Source: Actinomycetota bacterium
GTDB lineage: Bacteria > Actinomycetota > Actinomycetes > S36-B12
Direction of reading: 5' to 3'
Assembly: GCA_010029945.1 (NCBI GenBank)
Contig: RGQW01000036.1
Location: 1-12,313, forward strand
DNA: 12,313 nt
Below are positions 1-6,559 of this stretch, piece after piece. The notes under the pieces were generated by a model. That model did no database searches. It was not told the origin of the DNA and worked only from the letters and a program-made list of their open reading frames with translations. The position numbers were made by a program, and so were the translations under genes. The stretch's first letter is position 1, and each line of letters opens with the position of its first letter.

Positions 1-104
1 AGGTCTGTTCCATCCATAGCCAAAGTGTTGCACTCTCGGCCGGTGGAGGGCCAGAGGCGCGCTCCAGGATGCTTGCGCGGGGAATTCTTGGCACAGTGGG
101 GGGC

Positions 105-626
105 GTGACGCGCGTATCTCGGGTTGTCCTTGCCGCCGTGATCGCCGCGGCGGCACTGGTGGTGGCGCCACCGGCGGCGGCTCACCAGCCGGTTCCGCTC
201 GGCCCAGCGGGGTCGTCGCCCGCGAAGGGCCCACTCCTGGTGGACGGCACGGTCTCTTTCGCGCTCTTTGCCGACATCAAGCGGGGAGATCGTCGGGGCT
301 TTCGTTTTCGCTTGGACGAAGGTGACCGGATGGCTGTGCAGCTGCTGATTTTGGACCGGCCGCCGAGCAACGAGATCCGCAACGCCCGTCTACCGCGGGT
401 GACGATCACCGACCCCCGGGGTCGAAAGACGCGGATGATTATCAACGAACGAACGGAGTTCTACGAGCCGTACGGCGGTACCGACTACCTGTATCTCTCG
501 CGAGTTGAGTCCGACGCGATACCGGGGGAGTACCGGGTCACCGTGTCCGCCAGGTCCAAGCGCGTAGTCGAAACCGTGATCTCCGTCGGCTACCGAGAGG
601 TTCCCGGCGAGGTGCGCTACCCCTGA
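105..626 (+). CDS. Secreted protein of unknown function with signal peptide
   Basis: I do not recognise this protein. Starting at the GTG at 105 it has 173 residues and a textbook signal peptide: a short basic n-region (MTRVSR), a hydrophobic core of Val/Ala/Leu, and a likely Ala-rich cleavage site just before HQPV. An ATG at 69 in the same frame would add 12 residues and bury the signal peptide, so GTG 105 is preferred. It also has a CACAGT hexamer 7 nt upstream, like other starts in this window. The mature part has no cysteine and looks beta-rich, with phrases such as FRFRLDEGDRMAVQL and a late GEYRVTVSARS. This loosely recalls PPC-like jelly-roll domains of secreted proteins, which is only an inference. 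It is probably exported and free or wall-associated. The downstream plus-strand peptide is more than 100 bp away, so no operon is evident. Confidence 0.75.
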   Translation: MTRVSRVVLAAVIAAAALVVAPPAAAHQPVPLGPAGSSPAKGPLLVDGTVSFALFADIKRGDRRGFRFRLDEGDRMAVQLLILDRPPSNEIRNARLPRVTITDPRGRKTRMIINERTEFYEPYGGTDYLYLSRVESDAIPGEYRVTVSARSKRVVETVISVGYREVPGEVRYP

Positions 627-741
627 CGTGATCGGCGATACGGGTCATCGGACGGCAGTCGATCAGGCAACCCCGCGCGCCGTCGACACCCTGAGGTACG
701 CGGATGGGTGGTCGCTCACAGCGCTTTGCAACACTTGGGCG

Positions 742-825
742 ATGACCACGCGAGGCTGGATCGGAATGGCGCTGGGTGTCGGGCTTGTGATCTGGGGCCT
801 GTCTCAGATCATTTTTGGGACGTAG
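742..825 (+). CDS. Possible 27-residue single-span membrane peptide
   Basis: A 27-residue frame, MTTRGWIGMALGVGLVIW then GLSQIIFGT, consists of a short N-terminus, one hydrophobic span and a C-terminal GT. The same frame stays open back to a GTG at 628, but that part looks unlike protein. A 13-codon frame (704-745) with a GAGG Shine-Dalgarno-like sequence ends in TGA overlapping this ATG (ATGA), so translation could be coupled. The 3' end overlaps the convergent acetyltransferase by 17 bp. The hydrophobic composition supports a real small membrane peptide, but no family is recognised and chance is quite possible. Confidence 0.33.
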   Translation: MTTRGWIGMALGVGLVIWGLSQIIFGT

Positions 826-1303
826 TTCCACCGGCGAGGGCAATCAGGGCGTCACCCGTGACGCGGTGAGGTACCCATTCTCGGAGCGCTCGGGCTCCCT
901 GCGATTCGTAGAAGCGCCACGAGGACTGCATATTCGGTTCGTCCAGCACCCACCATTCCAAGCGTCCGTACCCTCGCTCGACGCAGATACGTGCGAGGTT
1001 CGCCAGTAGTGCTTTGCCGTACCCGGATCCCCGATGCTCTGGTTGAACGAAGAGATCCTCGAGATAGATGCCGTGCGTACCGAGCCACGTTGAATAGTTC
1101 AAGAACCAGAGGCTGAAACCGACCACGCCGTACTCGGCATCATCGGCGACGTGCGCGAACAGTGCGGGCCGCGTTCCGAACAGAGCCTCGTGCAGATCAG
1201 CCGGAGTCGCCGTGACTGCATCGGGCTCCATCTCGAACTCCGCAAGGCCGACGATCATGTCGTGAATTGCGGCCACGTCGTCTGGTGTGGCTTCTCGGAT
1301 CAC
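809..1303 (-). CDS. GNAT-family N-acetyltransferase, diamine acetyltransferase (SSAT)-like
   Basis: This 164-residue protein covers a single GNAT domain, which transfers acetyl from acetyl-CoA to an amine. Motif A, the acetyl-CoA pyrophosphate-binding loop, is EHRGSGYGKALL at about residues 89-100, preceded by the beta strand YLEDLFV. RLEWWVLDEPN (about 114-124) and FYES with Tyr132 match the C-terminal half of spermidine/spermine acetyltransferase-like members, where this Tyr acts as general acid. The usual Asn-x-x-Ala/Ser-Ile-x-Phe-Tyr helix start is altered here (MQSSWRFY). The N-terminal GLAEFE is also typical of this subgroup. The real substrate is unknown; polyamines or another small amine fit. 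It begins with GTG, with TAGCGT 6 nt upstream and no convincing Shine-Dalgarno, suggesting its own leaderless promoter although it lies 55 bp downstream of cadI on the same strand. Confidence 0.88.
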   Translation of the reverse strand: MIREATPDDVAAIHDMIVGLAEFEMEPDAVTATPADLHEALFGTRPALFAHVADDAEYGVVGFSLWFLNYSTWLGTHGIYLEDLFVQPEHRGSGYGKALLANLARICVERGYGRLEWWVLDEPNMQSSWRFYESQGARALREWVPHRVTGDALIALAGGTTSQK

Positions 1304-1309
1304 GTCGTC

Positions 1310-1315
1310 ACGCTA
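1310..1315 (-). promoter_or_regulatory. Candidate -10 element of a leaderless promoter for the acetyltransferase
   Basis: On the minus strand TAGCGT is followed by 6 nt (GACGAC) and the GTG start. It fits the TANNNT pattern, and its position would put the transcript start at or next to the start codon. No clear -35 box is seen. The same hexamer at almost the same distance precedes the last gene of the window. Confidence 0.45.
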
Positions 1316-1358
1316 CCCAAGGTATGACCTGACGATCGTGCCTCGGAGACCTGCTGAC

Positions 1359-1778
1359 TCAGGAGCAGCAATTGCCGGTGCCTAACAAATCCAGGCCATC
1401 AGGGGATTCGTCGGTCACAGCGTAGGTCTCCCATTCCAAACCATCGGGGTCGACGACGTAGATCTTGTCCTGCTCTGCATGGCAGCACACCACGCCTTCC
1501 TCACGCCTTACCTCGAGACCAGCGTCACTCAAGGCGACGTCCTGCTCGCCAACATCCTCGGTTGTAGGTACTTCGATGCCAATGTGGTTGAGGGCATTTC
1601 CTGAGCCCTCCCCGCGATCGTCAACCTCGAAAAGCACCAATTTCATGGGCGGATCGGCAATCTCGAAGTTCGCGTAACCGGGGCGCCGCTTATGGACGGC
1701 GGTCCGGAAGGCTCGGGAGTAGAACTCGACCGCGGTGTCAAGGTCGGAGACGTTCAAAGCCAACTGCACTCGCGCCAC
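1359..1778 (-). CDS. cadI: CadI/ArsI-like VOC-fold heavy-metal/organoarsenical protein
   Basis: The sequence strongly resembles mycobacterial cadmium-induced CadI and the C-As lyase ArsI: a vicinal-oxygen-chelate fold protein opening with ARVQLALNVSDLDTAVEFYS and carrying RPGYANFEIADPPMKLVL. The start is set at GTG 1778 because GGAAGGAG lies just upstream and because CadI begins at the same point; an in-frame ATG 30 bp earlier lacks this support. The protein is 139 residues. Expected ArsI features are present: metal ligand positions Gln5, His65 and Glu117, and a vicinal Cys pair at 98-99 (VVCCHAEQ) that binds trivalent arsenic in ArsI. A second Cys pair (137-138) sits at the C-terminus, as in CadI. 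ArsI cleaves the carbon-arsenic bond of methylarsenite; CadI is Cd-induced with a less settled role. No arsR, arsM or arsB is nearby, so the substrate is uncertain. Confidence 0.88.
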   Translation of the reverse strand: MARVQLALNVSDLDTAVEFYSRAFRTAVHKRRPGYANFEIADPPMKLVLFEVDDRGEGSGNALNHIGIEVPTTEDVGEQDVALSDAGLEVRREEGVVCCHAEQDKIYVVDPDGLEWETYAVTDESPDGLDLLGTGNCCS

Positions 1779-1860
1779 GATGCTCCTTCCCTCGGTGGGG
1801 TTGGTCAAGCGTAGCGATTGTCATCCGCCGGACAGCGTGACTTCTTGTAGGTGGCGAAAA

Positions 1861-1889
1861 CCCCCACGTGCCGATGGCGGACGTGGGGG
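1861..1889 (-). terminator. Rho-independent terminator of sodN
   Basis: A perfect 9-bp inverted repeat, CCCCCACGT / ACGTGGGGG, with an 11-nt loop that itself holds GCC/GGC. Read on the minus strand it ends GTGGGGGTTTTCGCC, so it has a T tract, and it begins 26 bp after the sodN stop codon. On the plus strand it is followed only by CTTTC. It should separate sodN from cadI, which starts about 80 bp further on in the same direction. Confidence 0.8.
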
Positions 1890-1914
1890 CTTTCGGTGAG
1901 TGTTGAGTGAATCC

Positions 1915-2258
1915 CTAGGCCTTGGTCTCCCAGAAGATTTCGGCGATTTCGTCGATCTTGCCGAGAAGATCATCGGCGACAGCCGGATCGAGGGACCCCT
2001 TGGTGCCTCCGGCCCCGGCGAGCTTGGTCGCTTGGTTAAACAACTCGTTCAACTGCGGGTACTTCTCGAAGTGCGGGGGCTTGAAGTAGTCAGTCCACGG
2101 AACTCAGCGTCGTCGGAGGCGTGGTACTTCTCCATGCACGCCTTCACAGATTCGGCCTCCAGGCGAGCCTGGGAGGGGTCGTAGACGCCGCAAGGCAAAT
2201 CGCAGTGCGCATAGGCAGTGGTGCGGGGCTGGAGGGCCCGAAAGATGCTGTTGAGCAT
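1915..2258 (-). pseudogene. sodN: Nickel superoxide dismutase, broken by an internal deletion and frameshift
   Basis: NiSOD disproportionates superoxide using one nickel ion bound by an N-terminal hook. The start ATG 2258 has AAGGAG upstream. A 17-residue leader (MLNSIFRALQPRTTAYA) precedes an intact hook HCDLPCGVY. The frame continues as NiSOD to ASDDAEFR, then changes at about 2097/2098. From there the rest of NiSOD continues in another frame (WTDYFKPPHFEKYP through IFWETKA, stop at 1915-1917). Compared with Streptomyces SodN, about 21 residues between the two parts are missing (mature positions about 38-58). Restoring 64 nt would give a clean 135-residue protein, the family length. The lost piece includes Arg47, which supports His1 of the nickel site, and part of the helix bundle. 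As written, translation ends after 69 residues without the C-terminal half. It is either a recent pseudogene or an assembly/sequencing deletion; the rest is well preserved. Confidence 0.92.
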
Positions 2259-2340
2259 GAGACTCCTTCGAAGTTATGAGTGAATGCCTGATCTGACCCT
2301 AGCGCTCAGGAACACACTTGGCACGCGGCAGGATGGCCAA
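2259..2340. promoter_or_regulatory. Divergent sodN / sodX control region
   Basis: The 82 bp between the two starts must hold both promoters. For sodN a TAACTT hexamer (minus strand, 2271-2276) lies about 12 nt before the start, just ahead of the Shine-Dalgarno. It is a plausible -10, but no good -35 is seen. For sodX no convincing -10 is found at a leaderless distance. In Streptomyces sodN is repressed by the nickel-dependent Fur-family regulator Nur; I see no clear match to the TTGCAA-type Nur half-sites recalled for that regulator. Confidence 0.4.
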
Positions 2341-2343
2341 GTG
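2315..2343. repeat. sodX: 8-bp inverted repeat over the likely sodX start codon
   Basis: CACTTGGC (2315-2322) and GCCAAGTG (2336-2343) are perfect reverse complements separated by 13 nt. The last three bases of the right arm are the proposed GTG start of sodX, and the AGGA Shine-Dalgarno-like bases (2330-2333) lie in the loop. It could be an operator or, in mRNA, a hairpin hiding the start codon. Function is inferred only from position and symmetry. Confidence 0.5.
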
Positions 2344-2628
2344 CTGTCGTTCACCACTGTCCGTGTCGTCGGTCCGTCTATGGAGCCAGCAGTGCAGAAC
2401 GGGCAATGGTGGGTCGTGCGTAAGGGCGCGAAACTTCGACAGGGAGACGTTGTTCTTTTGCGGCACCCCGAGCGATCGGAGCTGAGCGTGGTGAAGCGCT
2501 TGGGTCATCGAGAAGGTAGCGGGTGGTGGGTGCTTGGTGACAACCCACACGAGAGTGATGACAGTCGGCAGTTCGGGGCGGTTCCGGACAAGTTGATCAT
2601 CGGGCGGCTGATCTTCCGGTATCGATGA
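2341..2628 (+). CDS. sodX: Nickel-type superoxide dismutase maturation protease (S26 signal-peptidase-like)
   Basis: This small S26-family serine protease removes the leader of NiSOD so that the new N-terminal His can bind nickel. From GTG 2341 it has 95 residues. The catalytic Ser13 lies in VVGPSMEPAV and the general base Lys52 in SVVKRLG. The conserved box LGDNPHESDDSRQFG follows (about 65-79), and GRLIFRY lies near the end. There is no transmembrane anchor, unlike true signal peptidases, as expected for SodX. An in-frame ATG at 2284 would add 19 residues of poor quality and run through the divergent promoter region, so GTG 2341 (AGGA 7 nt upstream) is preferred. It diverges from sodN, the usual pairing. 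Its reading frame and catalytic residues are intact although its substrate gene is broken here. Confidence 0.9.
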   Translation: MLSFTTVRVVGPSMEPAVQNGQWWVVRKGAKLRQGDVVLLRHPERSELSVVKRLGHREGSGWWVLGDNPHESDDSRQFGAVPDKLIIGRLIFRYR

Positions 2629-2636
2629 ACGCCCGT

Positions 2637-2657
2637 GCGGCGGGGACGAAAAGCCGC
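2637..2657. terminator. Weak hairpin between convergent sodX and the DUF6104 gene
   Basis: GCGGC (2637-2641) can pair with GCCGC (2653-2657) in the 31-bp gap between convergent genes. The stem is only 5 bp with an 11-nt loop holding AAAA/TTTT and has no downstream T tract on either strand. A terminator is plausible by position, but the structure is weak. Confidence 0.25.
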
Positions 2658-2659
2658 TC

Positions 2660-2833
2660 CTAGTCGTCGTCGCCCAGGCGCGCGAGCCAGGTGGCGAGCC
2701 GTTCGACCGGAACCTCGAAATCGGGGTGCAGGTTGACGAACTCCTGCATGCGATCTCCGAGCCAGTCGAAGGTGACTTCTTCCTCGCCTCGTCGGCTTTG
2801 CATCTCCTCGATCCCGCGGTCCGTGAAATACAT
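2660..2833 (-). CDS. Small conserved actinobacterial protein, DUF6104 family
   Basis: A 57-residue protein starting MYFTDRGIEEMQSRRGEEEV and ending VERLATWLARLGDDD, with TFDWLGDRMQEFVNLHPDFE between. I recognise this as the DUF6104 family, short acidic proteins that in many actinobacteria are encoded right after the Kgd/OdhA gene (from memory). It starts 9 bp after the kgd stop codon on the same strand, with TAAGGCGCGG as a partial Shine-Dalgarno, so it is almost certainly co-transcribed with kgd. The composition is charged and helical, with no signal peptide, membrane span or cysteine. The function is not known to me; constant linkage to kgd suggests a role with that enzyme or its complex, which is inference. 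It is below common gene-calling length limits. Confidence 0.9.
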   Translation of the reverse strand: MYFTDRGIEEMQSRRGEEEVTFDWLGDRMQEFVNLHPDFEVPVERLATWLARLGDDD

Positions 2834-2842
2834 GTCCGCGCC

Positions 2843-5800
2843 TTACGCGAATGCCTGCTCGACCACGGCCTGCTGCTCGGCCACGTGACGCTGGTGTGTT
2901 CCAACAGCCGGAGACGATGACGAAGGCCTCGTGACGCCTTCGATAGGGCGATTGACCATGGGTGGAGCGTTCATCGCCACGAAACTCCATGCCCCCTGGT
3001 TGGCCGGCTCCTCTTGAACCCAGCGGATCTCGGCATTGGGGTATCGGTCGAGAACCTCCGCGAGGCGGAAGGGAAGCGGGTAGAGCCGCTCAAAGCGCAG
3101 AATCGCCGTGTTGTGCAATCCATGCTCGTCGCGGTGCGCCGCGAGGTCGTAGTAGATCTTCCCGCTGCACAGCAGAACCTTGGTGATCTCCGGTCCCTCG
3201 TGCTCGGGGTCAAGCAGGATCGGCTGGAAGGTTCCGGACGTGAATTCGTCCTTGGTGGAGACCGCCTGCTTGGCGCGTAGGAGCGACTTCGGGGTGAAGA
3301 TGATCAGCGGTCGGGTCAGACGACTAAACACCTGCCAACGCAGAAGGTGGAAGTACGACGCCGGGGTGCTCGGCATCGCCACCGTCATGTTGTCCTGGGC
3401 GCACATCTGCAAGAAGCGCTCGACGCGGGCACTCGAGTGGTCCGGCCCTTGCCCTTCTTGCCCGTGCGGCAGTAGGAGAGTGACGGCCGAGCGCTGCGCC
3501 CACTTTTGCTCACCGGAAGAGATGAACTCATCGGTGATCGTCTGGGCACCATTGACGAAGTCACCGAACTGCGCCTCCCACATCACGAGGGCATCGGGGC
3601 GGGCGACGGAGTATCCGTACTCAAAGCCCAGGGCGGCGAACTCGCTAAGGAGTGAGTCGTAGACGTAGAGCTTCGCCCCGTCGCGGTAACACGACTTCAG
3701 TGGTTTGTATTGCCACCCTGTTTCGCTATCCACGATGACCATGTGGCGATGCCCGAACGTTCCGCGTCGAGAGTCCTGGCCAGCGAGGCGAACGGTGCGA
3801 CCCTCCATGAGCAGGGAACCCACGGCCAGAGCCTCGGCCATTCCCCAGTCAATCGTGTCGTCGGAGACCATCTGCTCGCGACGCTGCAGTTGAGGTGCCA
3901 AACGAGGATGCACGTGGAAATCGTCCGGCAGCGTGATCTGTGAGTCGATGACTGTTTCGATCTGCTCCTGACTGATGGCCGTATCTACTTCGGTGAAGGG
4001 TGTCTGTGGGGTCAAGTCGAGTTGGCCGGTCTCGATGATGTCCTTCACGCGGTCAGCGAAATCCTCGGCGTCGTCTTCCGGAGTGTCTTTAGTTTCTTGG
4101 AAGACACGTTCGAGTTGCTCCTGGAAGTGCTTGAGAGCTTGCTCGGCTTCGTCGACGGTGATGTCGCCACGACCGATGAGTGATTCCGTGTAGTGCTTTC
4201 GCACCGAACGCTTGGCGTCGATGATCTTGTACATCCGTGGCTGAGTCAGCGATGGATCGTCTGCCTCGTTGTGGCCGCGCTTGCGATAGCACACCATGTC
4301 GATGACCACGTCTTTGTGGAATGCCTGCCGGAAAGCGAATGCCAGGCTGGCCACGCGAGCAACGGCCTCGGGATCATCACCGTTGACGTGGAAGATCGGC
4401 GCCTGCACCATGCGGGCGACATCGGTGGAATACACACTGGAGCGTCCGTACTTGGGTGACGTCGTGAAGCCCACCTGATTGTTCACGACGATATGGACCG
4501 TGCCGCCGGTCCGGTAGCCCTGCAGTTGCGAAAGCTCGAGCGTTTCGGCGACAACTCCTTGGCCCGCGAACGCCGCATCCCCGTGAATCAGGACAGGAAG
4601 AATGTCGTTCCGGCGTTCCTTCGGCAGCAGATCCTGCTTGGCTCGCACGATTCCCTCGAGCACTGGATTGACCGCCTCGAGGTGTGACGGATTGGCCGCG
4701 AGGTACACGGACGTATACGCGCCGTCGGGCGTCAAGAACGATCCGGTGGTTCCAAGGTGGTACTTCACGTCGCCCGAGCCCTGGACCGAGTCGTCGCCGT
4801 AGTCGCCCTCGAATTCGCGGAAGACCTGCGCGTAGGACTTGCCGGCGATGTTCGTCAGAACGTTTAAACGACCGCGATGGGGCATGCCGATGGCGACTTC
4901 GAGGATGTCGTCATGCGCCGCGTCGGTGAGGATTTCATCGAGGAGTGGAATGAGGGATTCTGCGCCTTCGAGTGAAAATCGCTTCTGTCCGACGTACTTG
5001 GTGTGCAAGAAGGTCTCGAGAGCTTCGGCCTCGTTCAGCTTGTTCAGCATGCGCAGCTGCTCATCGCGGTCGGGCTTCACGTGCGGGATCTCGACTCGCT
5101 CCTGGATCCACTGGCGTTGATCGGGATCTTGCAGGTGCATGTATTCGATGCCGACTGTGCGGGTGTAGGCGTCGCGCAGCACGCCAAGAATCTCCCGAAG
5201 TTTCATCAGGGCGCGACCGCCGAAGCCTCCGGTGGGGAACTCCCGGTCCAGATCCCACAGGGTCAACCCATGACTGAGCACGTCGAGGTCGGGATGCGAA
5301 CGCTGCTCGTACTCCAGCGGATCGGTGTCGGCCATCAAGTGCCCTCGGACACGGTAGGCGTGGATGATCTCTTGCACCCGGACCGTCTTGTCCAGGTCCG
5401 TTTCGTGACTGGCGGAGATGTCGTGGGCCCAGCGAACAGGCTCGTAGGGGATACGTAAGGAACGGAAGATTTCGCCGTAGAAGTCCTCTTCGCCGAGCAG
5501 AAGTTGATGAATGCGGCGCAGGAACTCGCCGGATTGTGCGCCCTGGATGATGCGGTGGTCGTAGGTGCTCGTGAGCGTCATGATCTTCGACACGGCGTTC
5601 CGGACGATCGTCTCCGACGATGCGCCCTGCCAGTCCGCCGGGTACTCCATCGCTCCGACCCCGACGATGCACCCCTGTCCTTCCATCAGGCGGGGGATCG
5701 AATGGTTGGTGCCGATCGTTCCCGGGTTGGTCAACGAGACCGTGGTGCCGGCGAAGTCCGTGACCTCGAGTTTGCCGCCGCGGGCACGCCGGACCACGTC

Positions 5801-6559
5801 TTCGTAGGCGGCCCAAAAAGCGGCGAAGTCCATCCGCTGGGCACCCTTGATGTTCGGAACAAGCAACTGCCGCGTGCCATCGTCTTTCGCGAGGTCGATC
5901 GCCAAGCCGAGGTTCACGTCTTCGTTGCGGAGCACGGCGGGCTTGCCATCCACCTGAGTGAAGCCGTAACCCATCTCGGGCATCGTTGCCATCGCTCGCA
6001 CCACCGCGAAGCCGATGACGTGGGTGAACGACACTTTGCCGCCTCGCCCGCGCGACAGGTGGTTGTTGATCACCACCCTGTTATCCATCAGCAACTTCAC
6101 CGGCACCGATCGCACGCTGGTGGCGGTGGGCACCGAGAGGCTGGCCTCCATGTTCGTCACCACGCGACCGGCCGCTCCGCGAAGCACCTCTGGTTCAACC
6201 ACGGGCGCATCGGTGCTGTCCTTGGACGGTGGCGTGGCGGCGTCCGGCGGAGGCGTCGACGCGGCCGTTGACGCCGGAGTCGACGCCGGAGTCGAGGCAG
6301 GTTTCGACGGGGCTGGGGAAGTCGTTGGTGTCGAAGAACTCTGCTCGGGTGCAGCGGGTGCCGGGGCAGCAGCGGCGGCCGCGGCGGCGTGCGGCACGGC
6401 TGCGGGTGAGTACTCCACCGGGGCGTAGTCCTCGAAGAAGTCCCACCACGCCGGATCGACGGAGTTCTTGTCCCTTAAGTACTGCTCGTAGATCTCGTCC
6501 ACCAACCACTCGTTGGGGCCGAAGCGACTGACAACGGAATTGGGGGGCTCGCTCGCCAC
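2843..6559 (-). CDS. kgd: Multifunctional 2-oxoglutarate dehydrogenase E1 / 2-oxoglutarate decarboxylase with fused E2-type acyltransferase domain
   Basis: A 1238-residue protein of the mycobacterial Kgd / corynebacterial OdhA type. It decarboxylates 2-oxoglutarate with thiamine diphosphate and serves as the E1 of the cytosolic 2-oxoglutarate dehydrogenase complex in the TCA cycle. Order: an N-terminal segment with FGPNEWLVDEIYEQYLRD (about 13-30); an Ala/Pro/Ser/Thr linker (about 50-120); an E2-like acyltransferase core (about 125-360) with the active-site motif YDHRIIQG (His335) and no lipoyl domain, as usual for this type; then E1, with GMPHRGRLNVL (558-568), the ThDP region from HGDAAFAGQGVVAETL (about 659) to NNQVGFTT (693-700), and the usual C-terminal end. 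The start is GTG 6559, with GAGAGGA 8 nt upstream and the family length; the frame is open 231 codons further but that part is not protein-like. In relatives an FHA protein (GarA/OdhI) inhibits the enzyme; none is encoded here. The DUF6104 gene follows after 9 bp. Confidence 0.97.
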   Translation of the reverse strand: MASEPPNSVVSRFGPNEWLVDEIYEQYLRDKNSVDPAWWDFFEDYAPVEYSPAAVPHAAAAAAAAPAPAAPEQSSSTPTTSPAPSKPASTPASTPASTAASTPPPDAATPPSKDSTDAPVVEPEVLRGAAGRVVTNMEASLSVPTATSVRSVPVKLLMDNRVVINNHLSRGRGGKVSFTHVIGFAVVRAMATMPEMGYGFTQVDGKPAVLRNEDVNLGLAIDLAKDDGTRQLLVPNIKGAQRMDFAAFWAAYEDVVRRARGGKLEVTDFAGTTVSLTNPGTIGTNHSIPRLMEGQGCIVGVGAMEYPADWQGASSETIVRNAVSKIMTLTSTYDHRIIQGAQSGEFLRRIHQLLLGEEDFYGEIFRSLRIPYEPVRWAHDISASHETDLDKTVRVQEIIHAYRVRGHLMADTDPLEYEQRSHPDLDVLSHGLTLWDLDREFPTGGFGGRALMKLREILGVLRDAYTRTVGIEYMHLQDPDQRQWIQERVEIPHVKPDRDEQLRMLNKLNEAEALETFLHTKYVGQKRFSLEGAESLIPLLDEILTDAAHDDILEVAIGMPHRGRLNVLTNIAGKSYAQVFREFEGDYGDDSVQGSGDVKYHLGTTGSFLTPDGAYTSVYLAANPSHLEAVNPVLEGIVRAKQDLLPKERRNDILPVLIHGDAAFAGQGVVAETLELSQLQGYRTGGTVHIVVNNQVGFTTSPKYGRSSVYSTDVARMVQAPIFHVNGDDPEAVARVASLAFAFRQAFHKDVVIDMVCYRKRGHNEADDPSLTQPRMYKIIDAKRSVRKHYTESLIGRGDITVDEAEQALKHFQEQLERVFQETKDTPEDDAEDFADRVKDIIETGQLDLTPQTPFTEVDTAISQEQIETVIDSQITLPDDFHVHPRLAPQLQRREQMVSDDTIDWGMAEALAVGSLLMEGRTVRLAGQDSRRGTFGHRHMVIVDSETGWQYKPLKSCYRDGAKLYVYDSLLSEFAALGFEYGYSVARPDALVMWEAQFGDFVNGAQTITDEFISSGEQKWAQRSAVTLLLPHGQEGQGPDHSSARVERFLQMCAQDNMTVAMPSTPASYFHLLRWQVFSRLTRPLIIFTPKSLLRAKQAVSTKDEFTSGTFQPILLDPEHEGPEITKVLLCSGKIYYDLAAHRDEHGLHNTAILRFERLYPLPFRLAEVLDRYPNAEIRWVQEEPANQGAWSFVAMNAPPMVNRPIEGVTRPSSSSPAVGTHQRHVAEQQAVVEQAFA
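6255..6302. repeat. kgd: Four imperfect 12-bp tandem repeats in the kgd linker
   Basis: Units of the form GTCGACGCCGGA recur four times in a row (the third unit is exact; the others differ at a few bases) and code for the PAST/PAST/PAST/AAST series of the flexible linker between the N-terminal segment and the E2-like domain. The unit is a multiple of three, so changes in copy number would keep the frame and only alter linker length. Confidence 0.7.

Noticed and set aside
1..68. A gene fragment at the left edge
   Set aside because: No frame with recognisable protein character or a clear ribosome site can be supported in the first 68 bases.
809..1303. The acetyltransferase as ArsN (arsinothricin resistance) paired with the ArsI-like gene
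   Set aside because: The sequence is of the diamine acetyltransferase (SSAT) type rather than phosphinothricin acetyltransferase-like, and it seems to have its own promoter.
1900..2184. A 94-codon plus-strand frame over the sodN region
   Set aside because: It is the antisense shadow of the broken sodN; the minus-strand NiSOD homology explains the bases.
2049..2258. Programmed frameshift rescuing sodN
   Set aside because: A ribosomal frameshift could rejoin the two frames but cannot supply the roughly 21 missing residues, and no slippery heptamer is seen at the junction.
2259..2340. A Nur box in the sodN/sodX control region
   Set aside because: No pair of TTGCAA-like half-sites with short spacing is visible; the only symmetry is the unrelated CACTTGGC repeat.
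5504..6271. A 255-codon plus-strand frame inside kgd
   Set aside because: It is His/Arg-rich, the composition expected of an antisense shadow of a GC-rich gene, and kgd on the other strand is unambiguous.
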